From Pseudorasbora parva (taxonomy: Eukaryota > Chordata > Actinopteri > Cypriniformes > Gobionidae): DNA of 64,000 nt. Shown here in pieces: positions 47,349-64,000 of this stretch. Numbering within the stretch: the stretch's first letter is position 1; each line of letters starts with the position of its first letter. A program made the translations under genes and the position numbers. The stretch lies in assembly GCF_024679245.1 (NCBI RefSeq), contig NC_090187.1, forward strand, positions 22,607,495-22,671,494. Direction: 5' to 3'. Under the pieces are notes generated by a model. It had not been told where the DNA came from. It saw only the letters and a list, made by a program, of their open reading frames with translations, and searched no databases.

Positions 47349-47690
47349 CTTGATAAAGATGCAGGGTCAAACTGTGTAGCTCTTTTAGAATGCAAAATCT
47401 GCTCTTTTAACGTGCTGAAGCACTCAAGATGACCGCGGCTGCACACAGTCCGGAAGTGCAAGCATGTGTGAGCACTCAAAACAAAGAATATGCCCAGCAA
47501 ACCAACAAGCTCTTTTAGTTTTTGGTAAGTCGATCTCTGTGACGTGCTGTCAGACCCGCACTGGCAGTTCTCCTTTTCTCACGAGACTCTTTTCACACAC
47601 TCTTCATAGACACAGTAAACACTGTTCAGCTCCGAAGTAGAAAGCATTGATTTGCCATTCCACTTCCTATTTATACCCATGCTGAGGGGC

Positions 47691-49399
<1,709 letters not shown>

Positions 49400-49454
49400 C
49401 CATTCTATTCTATCTACATGTCTGTCTATCTCACTATTTAATACATGTTATATG

Positions 49455-49512
49455 TAAATCACATTGAATTACCATTGTGTATAAAATGTGCTATATAAAT
49501 GAACTTGCCTTG
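49455..49512 (+). repeat. LINE/SINE 3' tail-like piece
   Basis: TAAAATGTGCTATATAAATG followed by AACTTGCCTT resembles the CGCTATATAAATAAA-type tail of fish LINE2-related elements. Confidence 0.4.
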
Positions 49513-51120
49513 TTATATTGCCAAAAGTTGTGGAACGCCCCATTTTGCATGCACATAAACTTTAATGACACCCCATTCTTTATCTGTAGGTTTTTTTTTA
49601 TGAAGCTGGCCCAACCTTTACAGCTATAACTCTCTTGGAAAGGCTTTCCACAAGGTTTAGGAGTGTGTTTATAGGTATTTTGACCATTTTTCTATCTAGA
49701 AGCACATTTGTGAGGTCAGGCACTGATTTTGGACGAGAAGGCCTGGCCTGTCTACGGTCTAATTCACCCCAAAGGCATTCTATTGGGTGGAGGTCAGGAC
49801 TCTGTGCAGGTCAGTCAAGTTCATCCACACCAAACTTACTCATCCATGTCTTTATGGATCTTGCTTTGTGCACTGGTGCACAGCTATGTTGAAACAGGTA
49901 GTGACCATCCCCAAACTGAAATTGTCCAAAATTGTCCAAAATGCTGAAGCATTAAGAGTTACTTTCACTGGAACTAAGGGGCCAAGCCCAACCCCTGGAA
50001 AACAACCTCACACCATAATCCCCCTCCACCAAACTCCGCCAAAAAAATGCAATCCAGCAAGTTAGGGACAACAGATGGAAATTAGAACTATTAGCTAACT
50101 CTGGCTTGTTTACAGCAAGTAACCTTTTGTTGATCAATGAACATTGTCCCTCATTCATCACTCAAGATTCTTCACCCAAAAATGAAATTGATGTCATTAA
50201 TGACTCATCCTAATGTCGTTCCACACTCGTAAGACAGTTTAAGATATTTTAAGAACACAGTTTAAGATATTTTATATTTAGTCCGACAGCATATGCATGT
50301 GTATGCACACTATACAGACCATGTCCAGAAAGGCAATAAAAACATAAAAGTACTCCATCTGTGACATCAGTTAGTTAAATAGAATCTCTTGAAGCATCGG
50401 AAATACATTTTGTTCCAAAAAAAAAAAAAATGTATTGAGCATTTTCAATCCTCAAAAAAAGATATGAACGGTTGTGAATCAACGTATTGATTCATAATTC
50501 GGATTGCGTGTGAAACTGCCAAACTGCTGAAATCACGTAACATTGGCGATTGAATCGTGAATCAATATGCTGATTCATAACCGTTGAAATCTTTATTTGA
50601 GGATTGAAAACAAACACGGAAGATAAGACAATGCTGAATAAAGTCGTAGTTTTTGTTATTTTTGGACCAAAATGTATTTTTGATGATTTAAGAGATTCAA
50701 ATTAACCAACTGATGTCACAGATGGACTACTTTGATGATGTTTTTATACCCTTTCTGGACATGGACAGTATATTGTACATACACTTGCATACGCTCTCTG
50801 ACTAAATATAAAATATATTAAACTGTGTTTCGAAGATGAATGGAAGTCTTACGGGTGTAGAACGACATTAGGGTGAGTCATTAATGACATAAATTTAATT
50901 TTTGGGTGAACTAACCCTTTAACTGCTCTAGAGTCCAGTGGTGGCATGCTTTACACCACTGCATCCAACACTTTCCATTGCATTTGGTGATGTTATGCTT
51001 GGATTCAGCTGCTCAGCCATGGAAACCCATTCCATGAAGCTCACTTTGCACTGTTATTGAGCTAATCTGAAGGCCACACAAAGTTTGTAGGTCTGTAGCT
51101 ATTGACTCTGCAGAAATGTG
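49505..51120 (-). pseudogene. Tc1-like transposase relic, split by a MITE
   Basis: On the minus strand the C-terminal half (50090-49505) reads GGIMV-type sequence, LGPLVPVKVTLNASAFW, FQHSCAPVHKARSIKTWM and PAQSPDLHPIECLWGELD. The spacing to the Glu is 34 residues, but the second catalytic Asp is replaced by Ser (FQHSC), and the Trp before PAQSP is a stop. The segment at 50930-51118 corresponds to an upstream part of the same transposon type (read in complement: CAGAGTCAATAGCTACAGAC, then CATGGAATGGGTTTCCATGG). A TTAA MITE (50171-50922) lies between the two parts. The assignment of the 50930-51118 part rests on recognition of the repeat, not on a clean frame. Confidence 0.7.
50171..50922. mobile_element. 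TTAA-type MITE (TTCACCC ends)
   Basis: The left end starts inside the terminal motif (TTCACCCAAAAATGAAATTG) and has lost its TTAAAGGGTTAG; the right end GGGTGAACTAACCCTTTAA is complete at 50922. Arms share AGTCATTAATGACATAAATT-type sequence in inverted order, and central parts (CTGATGTCACAGATGGACTA) occur on both arms. Confidence 0.8.
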
Positions 51121-52266
51121 CTAAAATGTGCATACTCTGCAGAAAGTGTGCATATCAACATGCATATTTAAACTGGTTGTGCAAATGATGGTCTCACCAG
51201 TTTTCTTACCATTGACAAAATATCATTGGATCTCATTTTTATTTGTAACCCAAAGTGATGTCAGGTTTGAATTTGCAAATGCACAAGTGAGATTTCTGAG
51301 CCATAGGCAGTCATGTCAACTATTATTTTGCCTTTTAGTCTCCTTTTAAGGCCTATCAGTGTCAAAACTGTTAACATTCACTTTTGCATACCTTCACTTT
51401 TGCAAACATTCACATACAAGATTCACTTTTGTGTTCCACAGATCAATTAATCAATGTTGTATGTTTGTCTGAAACAACATAAGAATGTTAACAGATAGGG
51501 TAAACTGTTCCTATGAAGTAGCGTTTTTTTTTTTTTTTTTGCCAATATACTATAAAAGGCTAACCTATGTGGTTTGATCTCCTAGCGAAACCTAAGATTA
51601 ACCTAATTAACCTTGCAGTTAATTTCTTTATAAAGCTGGATCTGTAACAACTGGGTAACTGACCCCGGCAGTGTAGAGAACGGCTGGAGATTAATGTGTT
51701 TTAAATGAATGCATCAAAATGCACTTGAGAGAACACAAGGTTCCTCTCTCTTTGTCTTATCCCTTACGGCTCTGTGACTGGTTTCCCATGGCCCGAAGGC
51801 AATTGGCTCACGGAGCCTCCATTACTTATCTGGTGACGGAATGAAAGAACAAGTTCTTCTCTCCCAAACTATGAGCAGTGAATAAAGATGTCAAGCAGTG
51901 CAGTGTGCTCTTGGGTCAAAGTTTGTTACCATAGGGATATGATTCTGCCATCTGTTGTTTACCCGCCCAGGTACCATGGTTTAAAGCCTACTGCCTCCGT
52001 CTGAGTGCCTTGACTGGAAAACAAAGCTCGGCAAACTCATTACAAAAACCTCTCTGAACTCACTTTCCATATATTTTTCCCATGATTGTGCTTAACATGT
52101 GTTATGACGTGGGTCAGTGGTAAATTGCGACAAAATTATGGCCTATGTGGCATAGTAACTCACTAGCAGAACAGCTGGCTGAAGGCTAAACAATCTGTCA
52201 TGTGTATTCCCCATCTTTTCTGGAAAACATAGCAGTTTAAACCAGCATAGAGTTGAGAGGAGATTA
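51121..52266. other. Interval without recognised gene
   Basis: Includes a poly-T run of 16 or so at 51525-51540. Nothing gene-like. Confidence 0.35.
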
Positions 52267-53211
<945 letters not shown>

Positions 53212-53228
53212 GGGGAGAGGGAGAGGGA

Positions 53229-53275
<47 letters not shown>
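53212..53275. repeat. (GGGAGA)/(GA)n microsatellite
   Basis: GGGAGA units pass into about 20 GA units. Confidence 0.96.
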
Positions 53276-53276
<1 letters not shown>

Positions 53277-53384
53277 CTAATTTGTTCTAATCTAGTTCTA
53301 ATTTGTTACACCGGTTATTTAAGTTCAAGTTGTTATACAGTGTTGTAATTTTTTCTTTATTATGTCAATGTGTATTATTATTTA

Positions 53385-54915
<1,531 letters not shown>

Positions 54916-55082
54916 GGTAACGCTTTAGATTACGGCCCGGAAAGTACTGCATAATTAAAGTGAATTTACAGCATAACTTTCTGTAATTATAGTGTAACTA
55001 TAAAGTAAGTATATGGGAACAATATGTAATATTGGGGGAATAAAGGGGTAACTATCAGGAAAATTTACAAATTATTTATGCT

Positions 55083-55215
55083 GTAAGTATTTTTTAATTA
55101 AGGGGTAATTATACTGTAAGTATTTTTTAATTAAGGGGTAATTATACTGTAAGTATTTTTTAATTAAGGGGTAATAATACTGTAAGTATTTTTTAATTAA
55201 GGGGTAATTATCCGT
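55083..55215. repeat. 33-bp tandem repeat, left arm, four copies
   Basis: Unit core CTGTAAGTATTTTTTAATTA followed by AGGGGTAATTATA. It is the mirror of the right-arm array. Confidence 0.92.
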
Positions 55216-56836
55216 GTAATTACGGGGTACATATGAATGTGCGGGCTGTAAATTAAAGTGGCTCTTGTTCTCCTCTTGTTTCGTGTAGTTATGGGGTAAG
55301 TACAGTAAAAACACAAATACAATCTGATATCACTCAGAAACCTTTATTTAAAAAATGAAAAATAAATTTAGAGCACATTCATTTCTCTTGCTTGGCTTCA
55401 TCCTCCTATTGTTCCTCTTCTTTTTCTTCTTTTTCTTCCTTGCCACAGATGAATCTTAAGAAGGATCCCACATGTCTAGCTAGTATTCTGTTACTGTTAC
55501 ACTGAAAATACAGTGCGTACAGAAATATCCTCACCGTTTACTCGTCTTTTACCCTCATGTAATCCGAGATGTATACGACTATATTTCCTCAGATGAACAT
55601 AGATAAATAAATAATCTCTGCTAATTAAAAGTCATTTGGGTTTCTAAGAGTTAAGGCATCAAACAGCACATACAGCAATAACTACAGTAATCCATACGAT
55701 CCCAATGGATAAGTGTTTGTAAGAAAAATAACAATATATTGCATCCGACCAGCAGTTATCTGCGTGTGCATGCGAGGGTTGATTTCACGCTTGACGTAAC
55801 TTGAAGGGTCAAGCGTGACGTGCGCGCGCCGAAAAACTCTGGTCATGTGGATGTCTGATGATGTCGTTTTTTTATGCTCACAACAGTATACAAACAATAA
55901 CATAATATATAACATAATAATATAATAGCAATTAGAAACAAACAAGAATAAAATACAAGATATGTTCGTTCTCGCGTGTGTTTCAGATGAAACGTGCACG
56001 AGAACGTCATGAAAGCTAGAAGCGTCTCATTCACGCGCTGGTGCTGGTAACAGGCAAGCTTTCATGACGTTCTCATGCACGTTTCATCTGAAACACACGT
56101 GAGAACGGACATTTCTTGTATTTTATTCTTGTTTGTTTCTAATTGCTATCATCATATATTATGTTATTGTTTGTATACTGTTGAACTTGTGAGCATTAAA
56201 AAAAAAAAACGACATCATCAGACATCCACATGACCAATTTTATGGCGTGCGCACGTCACGCTTGACCCTTCAAGTTACGTCAAGCGTAAAATCAACCCTC
56301 GCATGCACACGCAGATAACTGCTGGTCGGATGCGATTTATTGTTATTTTTCTTACAAACACTCATCGTTTAACTTCAGAAGACATTGATTCATCCATTGG
56401 GATCGTATGGATTACTGTAGTTATTGCTGTATGTGCTGTTTGATGCCTTAACTCTTAGAAACCCAAATGAGTTTTAATTAGCAGAGATTATTTATTTATC
56501 TGTGTTCATCTGAGGAAATAAAGTCGTATACATCTCGGATTACATGAGGGTAAAAGACGAGTAAACGGTGAGGATATTTCTGTACGCACTGTATTTTCAG
56601 TGTAACAGTAACAGAATACTAGCTAGACATGTGGGATCCTTCTTAAGATTCATCTGTGGCAAGGAAGAAAAAGAAGAGGAACATGAGGAGGATGAAGCCA
56701 AGCAAGAGAAATGAATGTGCTCTAAATCTTTTTTTTTTTTTTTTTTTTTTTTTACGTTTTTATTTTTCATTTTTTAAATAAAGGTTTCTGAGGGATTTCA
56801 GATTTAGTGTGTGTTTTTATTGTACTTACCCTAATT

Positions 56837-57115
56837 ACACGAAACAAGAGGAGAACAAGAGCCACTTTAATTTACAGCCCGCACATCCATACTTACCCCG
56901 TAACTACACGAAACAAGAGGAGAACAAGAGCCACTTTAATTTACAGCCCGCACATCCATACTTACCCCATAACTACACGAAACAAGAGGAGAACAAGAGC
57001 CACTTTAATTTACAGCCCGCACATTCATACTTACCCCATAACTACACGAAACAAGAGGAGAACAAGAGCCACTTTAATTTACAGCCCGCACATTCATACT
57101 TACCCCATAACTACA
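56837..57115. repeat. 69-bp tandem repeat, right arm, four copies
   Basis: GAAACAAGAGGAGAACAAGA recurs at 56841, 56910, 56979 and 57048, an exact 69-base period. The left arm has only about one complete unit (55216-55297). Confidence 0.95.
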
Positions 57116-57117
57116 CG

Positions 57118-57421
57118 GATAATTACCCCTTAATTAAAAAATACTTAAAGTATAATTACCCCTTAATTAAAAAATACTTACAGTATAATTACCCCTTAAT
57201 TAAAAAATACTTACAGTATAATTACCCATTAATTAAAAAATACAGTATAATTACCCCTTAATTAAAAAAAATACTTACAGTATAATTACCACTTAATTAA
57301 AAAATACTTACAGTATAATTACCCATTAATTAAAAATATTTACAGTATAATTACCCCTTAATTAAAAAATACTTACATTATAATTACCCCTTAATTAAAA
57401 AATACTTACAGTATAAATAAT
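57118..57421. repeat. 33-bp tandem repeat, right arm, nine copies
   Basis: Unit core CCCCTTAATTAAAAAATACT followed by TACAGTATAATTA. Nine units can be counted, with small deletions in the fourth and seventh and an insertion in the fifth. Confidence 0.93.
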
Positions 57422-57724
57422 TTGTAAATTTTCCTGATAGTTACCCTTTTATTCCCCCAATATTACATATTGTTCCCATATACTTACTTTATAGTTACAC
57501 TATAATTACAGAAAGTTATGCTGTAAATTCACTTTAATTATACAGTACTTTCCGGGCCGTAATCTAAAGCGTTACCAAAATTTGTCCTTGAATGTGAATG
57601 TGCAAATCGTCATTTACGTGTGAATTTGTGAATTTGTTGTCCAACGTGTTGGATTTGTGTGTGTGTGTCAATCCTCCAAACTGTCCTGTCAATCCTGTCC
57701 ATCCTGTCCACCACTCTGTTTTTT

Positions 57725-57873
57725 TCCGGAAAGACTCGGTACAGCCTACCTTTGTTTTATAAATATAATAAAACTTAAAACTTTTTGGAGATATGAACGA
57801 TGCAGTACTACTCTATAGGTACTCAAGATTGACATGAGATTGGCTGAAACTGAGTGTTTCACTCCTCCTTTAA
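57725..57873 (-). mobile_element. End fragment of the AGGGGGGGTGAAA-type element
   Basis: CTCTATAGGTACTCAAGATT and GCTGAAACTGAGTGTTTCAC, ending CTTTAA, are the reverse complement of 30100-30190. Only this end is present. Confidence 0.75.
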
Positions 57874-60416
<2,543 letters not shown>

Positions 60417-60420
60417 TTAA

Positions 60421-61101
60421 AGGTGCACTATGGAGCTTTCCGTCCACTGGAGGGCGCCTATTCAAAACAAATTGTAGTTTGATGACGCAAAGTGTGAGCG
60501 GAGCATCTTGGTAGATGTGGTCTTCTCATCACAGCCGGTGGAAAATAGGACTCGGGCAGAAATCACGTTCATGCATGCGGTTATTAACGTTGCTGTAGTC
60601 TAAAGCAGAGCAGGACCGAGTGTTGTGGACCTGAGCACAGCTGCTGAAGCAATTGTTAAACAAATACCCGCCTCGCAAATACCGGGACTTTTATTATGAA
60701 GGGACGGGAGACATTCGCCGGGCGCCTGCACAGATCCGCTCTTCCGGTTATGATTTTGAGGTAATGTAGCTCTGTTTATCATATTAGATACATTTAAGTG
60801 TGTTCAAAACGATGTTATGACTTTACTCTGTGCGTTCACTTGTTCACACTGCTAAGAGTAAAGCGCTCCTGCCAAATAAAAGCCGAAACCGAGGGTAACG
60901 CAGATATGACGCAATTGACAGGCGACTCCCTCAAATGCAATGCTGAAACGTCCCTGTCCTTAGTTAAAATAGCAATTGTCTCACAATTTACAAATAGTTG
61001 GAAACTTCTGGGATATTGTAGGTACTCAACTGAACAAAATATATAACACCGACCTAGTGGTTTTTGGATATTTTACTGCAAAAATACTACATAGTGCACC
61101 T
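60421..61101. mobile_element. TTAA-flanked MITE (AGGTGCACTATG ends)
   Basis: The ends AGGTGCACTATGGAGCTTT and CTACATAGTGCACCT are flanked by TTAA (60417-60420, 61102-61105). Length 681 bp. No transposase frame seen. Confidence 0.85.
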
Positions 61102-61105
61102 TTAA

Positions 61106-61567
61106 TGTGCTAGTGTCAGGATATACAATAGTGACAGTTTATGCAAATATTTTTTATAAGTTACCAATGGATCTTAAACAGTAACTTTATTCTGTGTGGC
61201 AATTTTGAAGTACAGTATCAGGACAACCCACATGTGTTACTGGTACTGTTTAACTTAACTAATTAAATATTTAATAAGGTATTATAATCATCTTTTGCAA
61301 CTTTATAATAACCATTCAGATAAAGTATATAGACAGTTTACAAACCAACTAGTAACCCTTAACAAAGTGTTAGGAATATCTGGTCCGTCTATCTATGTAA
61401 TGTTTATACATGTTTTAAAAATGTTTTCTTAAAGGTTTACAAACATTTTTTTTTAATCATTACCCGATACCTAATATATTATATGATAGATATGTGTATT
61501 ACAATAAACTGTTAATTTATAGCACTACTAATAATTAGTAAACATTGAATTATAATTTAATTGTTTG
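61106..61567. other. AT-rich interval without recognised gene
   Basis: Nothing recognised. Confidence 0.35.
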
Positions 61568-61571
61568 TTAA

Positions 61572-62479
61572 CACTAGGACTGGCATAATGACCGTTTTGA
61601 AATGTATTTGTACAATAATTTTGTTGAATAAAAAAATGCAATCTTGCTGATTTGTGACTTTTGCTAAAATTGTTTCTATTTTTACTTACAAGAGATTTTA
61701 TATAAATAACATAAAAGGCAAAAAAAAACATTTTTTTCTATTGTTCTATTTTTAGCATTTCTACCTATTAAAGCCATAATGGTCATATTGACCGTTCTAA
61801 ATCTTGCGCAATTCTATTGTTCTTTCCCACGGTTTATTGTCTCTGTCAGACAATATTTATTTACAATATTTATTGCCTGATAAATTTGCCATCAAAATTT
61901 GGCTGGCTGCTGATGTCCATTCGAAATACATGCTGAACTGCTGATGTCTGTTCGAAATACACGCTGAACATGCTGAAATACATGCTCCGTTTCAGGGTAA
62001 AGGAGGCATGGAGCAGAGGTCAGCTCGTGGGAGAGAGTGGTGCTGAAACTGGCGGAGCCATTCTTTGGTAAGGGAAGAAATATTACAACTTCACTTCACT
62101 GAAACTGGCCACCGCCTTACAGGCCAAGAAGACCAGCCTGGTTGGCACGATGGGAAAAAGTAAGCGTGAGTTGCCCCCCTCCGCAAAAGAGAAAGCGGAG
62201 TTGTATATGCGACGCTCATGATATACCAGGGAAAGCCGAGGAAGAATGTGTGCATTTTGAGCTCTGTGCACACAAGTGTGGGCATCACCAATGGGCCGAA
62301 AAGCAAAGCCGGAGTCTTTGACCTATTACAACAACACCAAGTATGGGGTGGATGTCCAGGGGACAGTGCAGGTGCAGAGAATCAATAAAACGCATAGTGA
62401 CTGCTGAAAATGCCACAAACCCGTGTGGGGAAATTGTGCGAGAAGAACAGAAGTATCTTGTGTTAACTGTGAATCTTAA
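61572..62479 (+). pseudogene. piggyBac-like transposase relic
   Basis: Plus-strand segments in different frames follow the order of a piggyBac transposase: LPDKFAIKIWLAADVHSKYM near 61875 (with a catalytic-type Asp in AAD), VLKLAEPFFGKGRNITTS near 62040, SLKLATALQAKKTSLVGTMG near 62095, KRELPPSAKEKAELY near 62163, NTKYGVDV near 62334, and a C-terminal Cys cluster (RGQCRCRES, then KCHKPVWGNC and CVNC) near 62358-62470. Stops (after ML at 61935 and in DC-stop-KC at 62404) and several frameshifts are present. A possible left end is TTAACACTAGGAC at 61568-61580, which has the TTAA expected for piggyBac. The right end is not visible; the next MITE begins at 62480. Confidence 0.75.
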
Positions 62480-62820
62480 AGGTCCAATTCTTCATAGTTT
62501 TTGGAGCTTTGATTATGTTTACAGTGTGCAATATAACATGAGTTCATGTTTCGCGTGTAAAAAAACAGTATTTTTCACACAATTTAATTATCTGTACACC
62601 GCTGTTTCCTCTGTCCTAAAAACGGCCTGATGATTTCCTTGTTCTATGAAGTCCCTCCTTCAGAAATGCGTAGCGTGTTCTGATTGGGCCACCGCTTCCC
62701 GTGTTGTGATTGGACAGCAGCTTAGCGCACTTTGCCCAGAAAGGTCCTGCCTCTTACCATAACGCGGAGATGCAAGCGCTGAATGCGCGCTCTTCTCCAC
62801 GTGGGAGAGCAAGAAGACCA
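62480..62820. mobile_element. TTAA-type MITE, left end only
   Basis: TTAA (62476-62479) is followed by AGGTCCAATTCTTCATAGTT, the same layout as the other TTAA-AGG elements. No matching right end was found downstream. Confidence 0.45.
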
Positions 62821-63089
62821 CGCCCCATTTTTTTTCATAATCAAATAGATTATTTTAAATGTTATTTTGTTGTTCTGAATTAGGCTATGCAAAATAAATA
62901 CAGAGAAATACTGAATGTGCAATAATTACATTTTATCATTCATGAAATGATGCGAATATTTCTAAATTTATAATTATAATTTTTAACTAAATAAAAAATA
63001 TAATGTTGGTGTTATTTTTTTTTAAAGATATCCTAACACAATTAATACACTTATCTCTCATTTGGGCAAATTATTTAGAGATTATGGGC
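62821..63089. other. AT-rich interval without recognised gene
   Basis: Nothing recognised. Confidence 0.35.
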
Positions 63090-64000
63090 AGGCCCTATTT
63101 TAACGATCTGAAACACAAGTGTCAAAGCGCGAAACGCAAGTAACTTTGTGGGCGGGTCTCGGCGCTGTTGCTATTTTGCCGGCGGGATAAATGTCTCTTG
63201 CGCCCGGCGCAAATCTAAAATGGGTTGGTCTGAAGTAGCTTCATTATTCATAGGTGTGGTTTGGGCGTAACGTGAATAAACCAATCAGAGCAGCATCCAA
63301 CATTCCCTTTAAAAGCAGGTGCGCAAGTTCCATTATGGATTGCTATTATTATGGCGTATTTACCAGGCGCACGCCAGGAGCGGTTCACAGCCAAGGAGAC
63401 TGATGTTCTTGTAAGAGCAGTGAAAGACAGAGAAGTTGTGTTGTATGGGGATGGGAGAAACCCACCCAAAATAGCGTCGGTTAAACAGGCGATGATTAAA
63501 CAGTTTTTTCAGTTTTTCAGTCAATTTTTTTTCATGGTTCTTGATGGACAAACCAATTTGTCAGATGTCCTTACATATATGTCTTGCCACTATTGGGCAA
63601 ACAGGTCTGATCCTTAATTACTACAATTAGCCTGAATAATTTGTAAGCTAGCCTATTGTTTCACATCTTCGTGGCACACCACAATGATTTCCGTCATCTC
63701 ATGTGTTAATATTTTTTTAGTGTAACAATTTATGATTTGCAAAAATAACTTTTGCATCTGTGTAGATTACATGAGCAAAGTGTAGGCGCGTTGTGCACGC
63801 TATTAATTATGGTCAAGCATGCGCCCTTAAAATAGCATAATGAACAACGCGCAACGCGCTACTGACTTTAGACTAGGTTTTTTCTGGTCAGTGGCGCAAT
63901 TGTTTAATGGAACAGCAAAATAGCACCAGGGATTGTTTGCACTGGAACACGCCTCCTTTTTTGCGCTGAACCGCCCAGGGAGCGCAAGTTCATTCACTAG
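63090..64000 (+). mobile_element. Harbinger-like element, continues past the window
   Basis: Starts near GGCAGGCCCTATTTTAACGA with motif-rich arms containing AGCGCG/GCGC sequences (63120-63210 and 63780-63990) in roughly inverted sense. The right terminus lies beyond the window. A MYB/SANT-like ORF sits inside. The name is based on the ORF and known fish repeats, not on a target duplication. Confidence 0.5.
63351..63617 (+). pseudogene. MYB/SANT-like DNA-binding protein, N-terminal remnant
   Basis: The frame begins MAYLPGARQERFTAKETDVL and continues VRAVKDREVVLYGDGRNPP and KIASVKQA. The pattern (basic start, F-x-x-x-E-x-x-x-L-V followed by a helix pair) resembles the MYB/SANT-like domain of the accessory DNA-binding protein encoded by PIF/Harbinger transposons. 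Homology stops at about codon 47, after which the frame is Phe/Gln-rich and probably not native. The usual length of about 200 residues or more is not reached. Confidence 0.6.

Larger units (their letters stand above)
44545..47690 (-). mobile_element. DIRS element, internally deleted
   Basis: Read on the minus strand: 5' leader (47690-47350), gag (47348 to about 46400), the start of RT (46344-46147), a short RT/RNase H junction piece (about 46120-46050), recombinase (45960-45188), and a non-coding 3' end (45187-44545). The palm with the YIDD box, RNase H and methyltransferase region are missing, so about 1.5 kb has been lost. The copy differs clearly from the 1244-5681 element and is a separate lineage or much older. 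Confidence 0.78.
54916..57576. mobile_element. 2.66 kb palindromic foldback element
   Basis: The left end GGTAACGCTTTAGATTACGG and the right end CCGTAATCTAAAGCGTTACC are exact complements. The left arm (54916-56017, 1,102 bp) and right arm (56057-57576, 1,520 bp) match almost continuously around a 39-bp spacer (56018-56056). Both arms carry the same tandem arrays in mirrored order. No transposase is present; frames on the arms arise because both repeat units are multiples of three bases. A clear target duplication was not seen. Confidence 0.88.

Noticed and set aside
56807..57261. Repetitive frames of 108 and 150 codons with an NYTKQEENKSHFNLQPAH repeat
   Set aside because: The 69-bp and 33-bp tandem units are multiples of three, so an open frame is carried along without selection. 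It lies inside a foldback element.

Overview
The window reads as non-coding, transposon-dense teleost DNA, most likely from a cyprinid-type fish. This is judged from the repeat landscape: a DIRS tyrosine-recombinase retrotransposon, several DD34E Tc1-like elements, piggyBac relics, a tRNA-headed V-SINE-like element, many short foldback (MITE-type) elements and long (TA)n, (CA)n, (GT)n and (ATCT)n microsatellites. I found no exon that I can assign to a host gene. Every recognisable protein similarity is to a mobile element, and no multi-exon host gene, rRNA or tRNA gene is visible. Species was not determined.

Layout. 1-1240: AT-rich, nothing recognised. 1244-5681 (minus): a 4.4 kb DIRS element with open gag and RT/RNase H/methyltransferase-like frames, but the tyrosine recombinase loses its catalytic half at the left edge. 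7013-9552: a Tc1-like element with long terminal inverted repeats and a stop-interrupted transposase; a 975 bp piggyBac-type element sits in its right arm between two TTAA copies. 11708-12121: a MITE with 9-bp target duplications. 12695-14396: a Gypsy RT fragment abutted by a second Tc1-like element. 14546-15681 and 18230-18922: an inverted pair of one TA-flanked MITE family, with a third, decayed Tc1 relic between them. 20180-22042: foldback elements. 24250-26360: a foldback element carrying nine copies of a 49-bp tandem repeat. 26371-28717: nested foldback elements. 29712-29957: V-SINE-like element. 30100-31573: a TTAA-flanked foldback element with an exon-intron-exon remnant. 33080-35871: more MITEs. 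36584-36850: non-LTR retrotransposon tail. 37374-38633: a third 9-bp-TSD element. 38677-41111: AT-rich inverted-repeat elements. 41210-47690: two DIRS remnants in opposite orientation around a large hairpin (41980-44180). 48691-49399: microsatellites. 49505-51120: a Tc1 relic split by a TTAA MITE. 52267-53799: microsatellites and a CA-associated repeat. 54916-57576: a 2.66 kb palindrome with unequal tandem arrays in its two arms. 60421-61101: TTAA-flanked MITE. 61572-62479: piggyBac transposase relic. 63090 to the end: the left part of a Harbinger-like element with a MYB/SANT-type ORF, cut by the window edge.

How the parts relate. The elements do not form a pathway. The window records repeated nested insertion. 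Target-site duplications give the insertion order in several places (TTAA piggyBac into Tc1, TTAA MITE into Tc1). Three recurring groups stand out: TTAA-flanked AGG...CCT elements, TA-flanked CACTCTAAA elements, and TAGCCT...AGGCTA elements with 9-bp duplications. All names rest on motifs read by eye; no database search was run.
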